DNA of 16,402 bases from Eubacteriales bacterium. Its GTDB lineage: Bacteria > Bacillota > Clostridia > Peptostreptococcales > Anaerovoracaceae. Where the stretch lies: NCBI GenBank assembly GCA_028680875.1, contig JAQUJQ010000015.1:1-16402 (forward strand). The letters run 5' to 3'. The translations under genes were made by a program, and so were the position numbers. This document shows positions 14,681-16,402 of this stretch, one piece after another; the first letter of the stretch is position 1, and each line of letters begins with the position of its first letter. Below the pieces are notes generated by a model. It did no database searches. It was not told where the DNA came from and saw only the letters and a program-made list of their open reading frames with translations.

Positions 14681-15499
14681 TTATTTATAGGTATCCAAGT
14701 CAAAACTTTTAAAAGCTATACGGAATTCAGATCGTTCGAATATACGATTGATCATATTAACAAAATTCTCCGAAAGATCACTGGCGTAAAAAGTGTTATC
14801 GAAGGAAGAACCCTCTGCCAAAAGATTTTGCACCGTTAAGACTCTCTGGACACTCTTTACGATTTCCTTTGAAGGATTAACAATAGTTAAGCCCGGGTAT
14901 AATTTTTCTATGTTTGCGCGGATTAGTGGGTAATGAGTGCAACCCAAAACCAAGGTATCCACTTTATGATAGGAAAGAAAGTGATCTAGGTAATATTGTA
15001 TGGATAAATCCATGATTTCATTCTCAATGATTCCCTCTTCAATTAAAGGAACTAAAGTAGGGCAAGGTGTGGAATGAATAGAAAGCTCCGGATTCAGCTT
15101 CCGGATAAATTTTTCATAAGCTTTGCTTCGGATGGTGACTTTTGTACCGATTATACCAACGGAGTTCCCCTTTTTACAAGTCAATGCAACTGTTTCAGCA
15201 GCGGGACCGATGATACCGACAACGGGGATTTCCGGATACCTTTTCTGAAGATCGTCCAAACAGGTTGAACTTACAGTATTACAGGCAATGACAATCATTT
15301 TTACGTTCATTTGAACCAAAAAATCAGCTATTTGTGTTGAAAAGGTTTTAATGGTTGAGGGGGTCTTAGAACCGTAAGGGGTTCTTGCCGTATCCCCAAA
15401 GTAGAGAATTCTCTCCATTGGGAGTGTTTTCATTAATTGAGATATACAGGTGAGTCCACCTAAACCGGAATCAAAAAATCCGATGGGTCTATTATCCAT
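14681..15499 (-). CDS. murI: Glutamate racemase
   Basis: Makes D-glutamate for MurD in peptidoglycan synthesis; cofactor-independent, cytoplasmic. From Met at 15499 it has 272 residues, a normal length. Signatures are GFFDSGLGGLT near the N-terminus, FGDTARTPYGSK, the first catalytic cysteine in IACNTVSS and the second in LGCTHYPLI. An in-frame ATG seven codons upstream (15520) is possible, but AAAGGACA lies between the two, 7-8 bases before the 15499 ATG, so the shorter form is chosen. It is followed after 12 bases by the acidic-protein gene. Together they converge on the racemase-ligase operon, placing two distinct Asp/Glu-type racemases within 3 kb. It is divergent from pepF over a 142-bp spacer. 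Confidence 0.95.
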   Translation of the reverse strand: MDNRPIGFFDSGLGGLTCISQLMKTLPMERILYFGDTARTPYGSKTPSTIKTFSTQIADFLVQMNVKMIVIACNTVSSTCLDDLQKRYPEIPVVGIIGPAAETVALTCKKGNSVGIIGTKVTIRSKAYEKFIRKLNPELSIHSTPCPTLVPLIEEGIIENEIMDLSIQYYLDHFLSYHKVDTLVLGCTHYPLIRANIEKLYPGLTIVNPSKEIVKSVQRVLTVQNLLAEGSSFDNTFYASDLSENFVNMINRIFERSEFRIAFKSFDLDTYK

Positions 15500-15599
15500 A
15501 GTGCTGTCCTTTCTTAGCATATATTTATTCCATATAATATATCGTTTCAGTTGGATAACAGTAGTTTAACAAAAAAAAGGCATTGGTACAATTCAAATG

Positions 15600-15608
15600 T
15601 GGTATAAT
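15600..15608 (+). promoter_or_regulatory. Extended -10 promoter of pepF
   Basis: TGG followed directly by consensus TATAAT (15603-15608), 33 bases before the pepF ATG. No good -35 box at 16-18 bases; the TGn extension may compensate. Confidence 0.55.
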
Positions 15609-15641
15609 AAACACTGAAATTATAAAAAGGGAGCATATAGG

Positions 15642-16402
15642 ATGAACAGGGATAAAAAGACTAAGACAAGAGATCAAATCCAATCAGCATATAAGTGGAA
15701 TATTGAAGCTATGTATCCTGATGAGGAAGATTGGAATAAAGATTGTATCAAAGCAGAAGAGTTGGGAAAAGTATTTACCTCTTATTCGGGCCGGCTTTCC
15801 CTGAACCCTCAGGTGTTGTTGGAGGCTTTTCAGGCAAGGGATGCATTATGGCTTATTGCGGAAAAAGTTTATGTATATGCCCGGATGAAAAAAGATGAAG
15901 ATACCAGAGTAGCTAAGTATCAAGCGATGAGTGACAAGGCTCAGGTTTTAATTTCCAAGATAGCAGCTCAAACATCTTTCTTTACACCGGAACTTCTTGA
16001 GATGCCGGAGGCAAAATTACTGGATTTCGTTGCATCTTCAGACGGGTTGAAGCTTTATGAACATGTAATACGTGAAATCCTTCGGCAAAAGGCTCATGTT
16101 CTTAGCAAGACAGAAGAAAATCTGATTGCTCAATATAGCGAACTGACCTCGGCAACAAATAATATATTTTCGATGATCAACAATGCGGATATAAAGTTTG
16201 GGACGATCATTGATGAAGAAGGAGAAGAAGTTGAGGTTACCCACGGTCGTTATATCAGCCTTATGGAATCTCAGGACAGGAGGGTGCGTAAGGAAGCTTT
16301 TGAGCAAATGTATGCAGCCTATGAAGCACAAAAAAATACCCTGGCAGTAACCTATAATTATAATACGAAAACTGATGTTGTAAACGCACGAATACGGAAA
16401 TA
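15642..16402 (+). CDS. pepF: Oligoendopeptidase F, 3' end outside window
   Basis: N-terminal 253 residues of an M3B-family zinc oligopeptidase; the usual length is about 600, so the HExxH catalytic part lies beyond the window. It opens with MNRDKKTKTRDQIQSAYKWN, then the typical WNIEAMYPDEEDWNKD and a helical N-terminal region (YVYARMKKDEDTRVAKYQ). The PepF N-domain segment follows (LSKTEENLIAQYSELTSAT, then IKFGTI) and ends with the family hallmark LAVTYNYNTKTDVVNARIRK. PepF degrades short peptides in the cytoplasm. The ATG at 15642 has AAGGGAG (15627-15633) eight bases upstream and an extended -10 promoter. The frame stays open to the last base. Confidence 0.93.
   Translation, partial: MNRDKKTKTRDQIQSAYKWNIEAMYPDEEDWNKDCIKAEELGKVFTSYSGRLSLNPQVLLEAFQARDALWLIAEKVYVYARMKKDEDTRVAKYQAMSDKAQVLISKIAAQTSFFTPELLEMPEAKLLDFVASSDGLKLYEHVIREILRQKAHVLSKTEENLIAQYSELTSATNNIFSMINNADIKFGTIIDEEGEEVEVTHGRYISLMESQDRRVRKEAFEQMYAAYEAQKNTLAVTYNYNTKTDVVNARIRK

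Noticed and set aside
15500..15520. Longer murI start at ATG 15520
   Set aside because: The RBS AAAGGACA lies downstream of it and serves the ATG at 15499; the family begins close to the MDNRPIGFFDSG segment.

Overview
The window reads as chromosomal DNA of a low-GC, Gram-positive, probably spore-forming anaerobe of the class Clostridia. The grounds are AT-rich codon use, strong AGGAGG-type ribosome binding sites, a classic HrcA/CIRCE heat-shock operator, a clostridial-style cytoplasmic multi-LysM protein, and family members typical of that class (DUF975 membrane protein, PRK06851-like ATPase, COG3457 racemase, oligoendopeptidase F). I cannot name the genus from sequence alone.

Layout. (1) 1-5456 is housekeeping: the 3' part of glyA (serine hydroxymethyltransferase), a convergent four-LysM protein, a divergent M50 (site-2-protease-type) membrane peptidase, and clpB with a perfect CIRCE operator whose left arm overlaps the stop codon of the M50 gene. 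(2) 5457-6700: a 32-bp perfect palindrome separates convergent clpB and aroB; aroB and a DUF975 membrane-protein gene then diverge from back-to-back promoters. (3) 7324-8308 is a mobile-type island: a REP-associated tyrosine transposase (RAYT) gene flanked on both sides by short palindromic repeats in mutually inverted orientation. The first repeat supplies the last ten codons and the stop of the DUF975 gene, and the last ends just before the ribosome binding site of the next gene, a two-lobed P-loop ATPase.

(4) 9430-14059 is a four-gene operon behind a good sigma-A promoter: an alanine/ornithine-racemase-family PLP enzyme, an ATP-grasp carboxylate-amine ligase, an Asp/Glu racemase and a divergent MurE-type Mur ligase. 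The genes overlap or lie within 33 bp. Two racemases of different folds plus two different amide-forming ligases, one built to act on a UDP-MurNAc-type substrate, suggest a dedicated pathway that makes D-amino acids and attaches them to a peptidoglycan precursor or related peptide. The motif that sets amino-acid choice in MurE is changed here, so the substrate is probably neither meso-diaminopimelate nor lysine in the usual mode. This is the best candidate for an undescribed system in the window. (5) 14051-15499, on the other strand, holds glutamate racemase murI followed by an acidic protein of unknown function, whose end overlaps the end of the Mur ligase gene. The window closes inside pepF.
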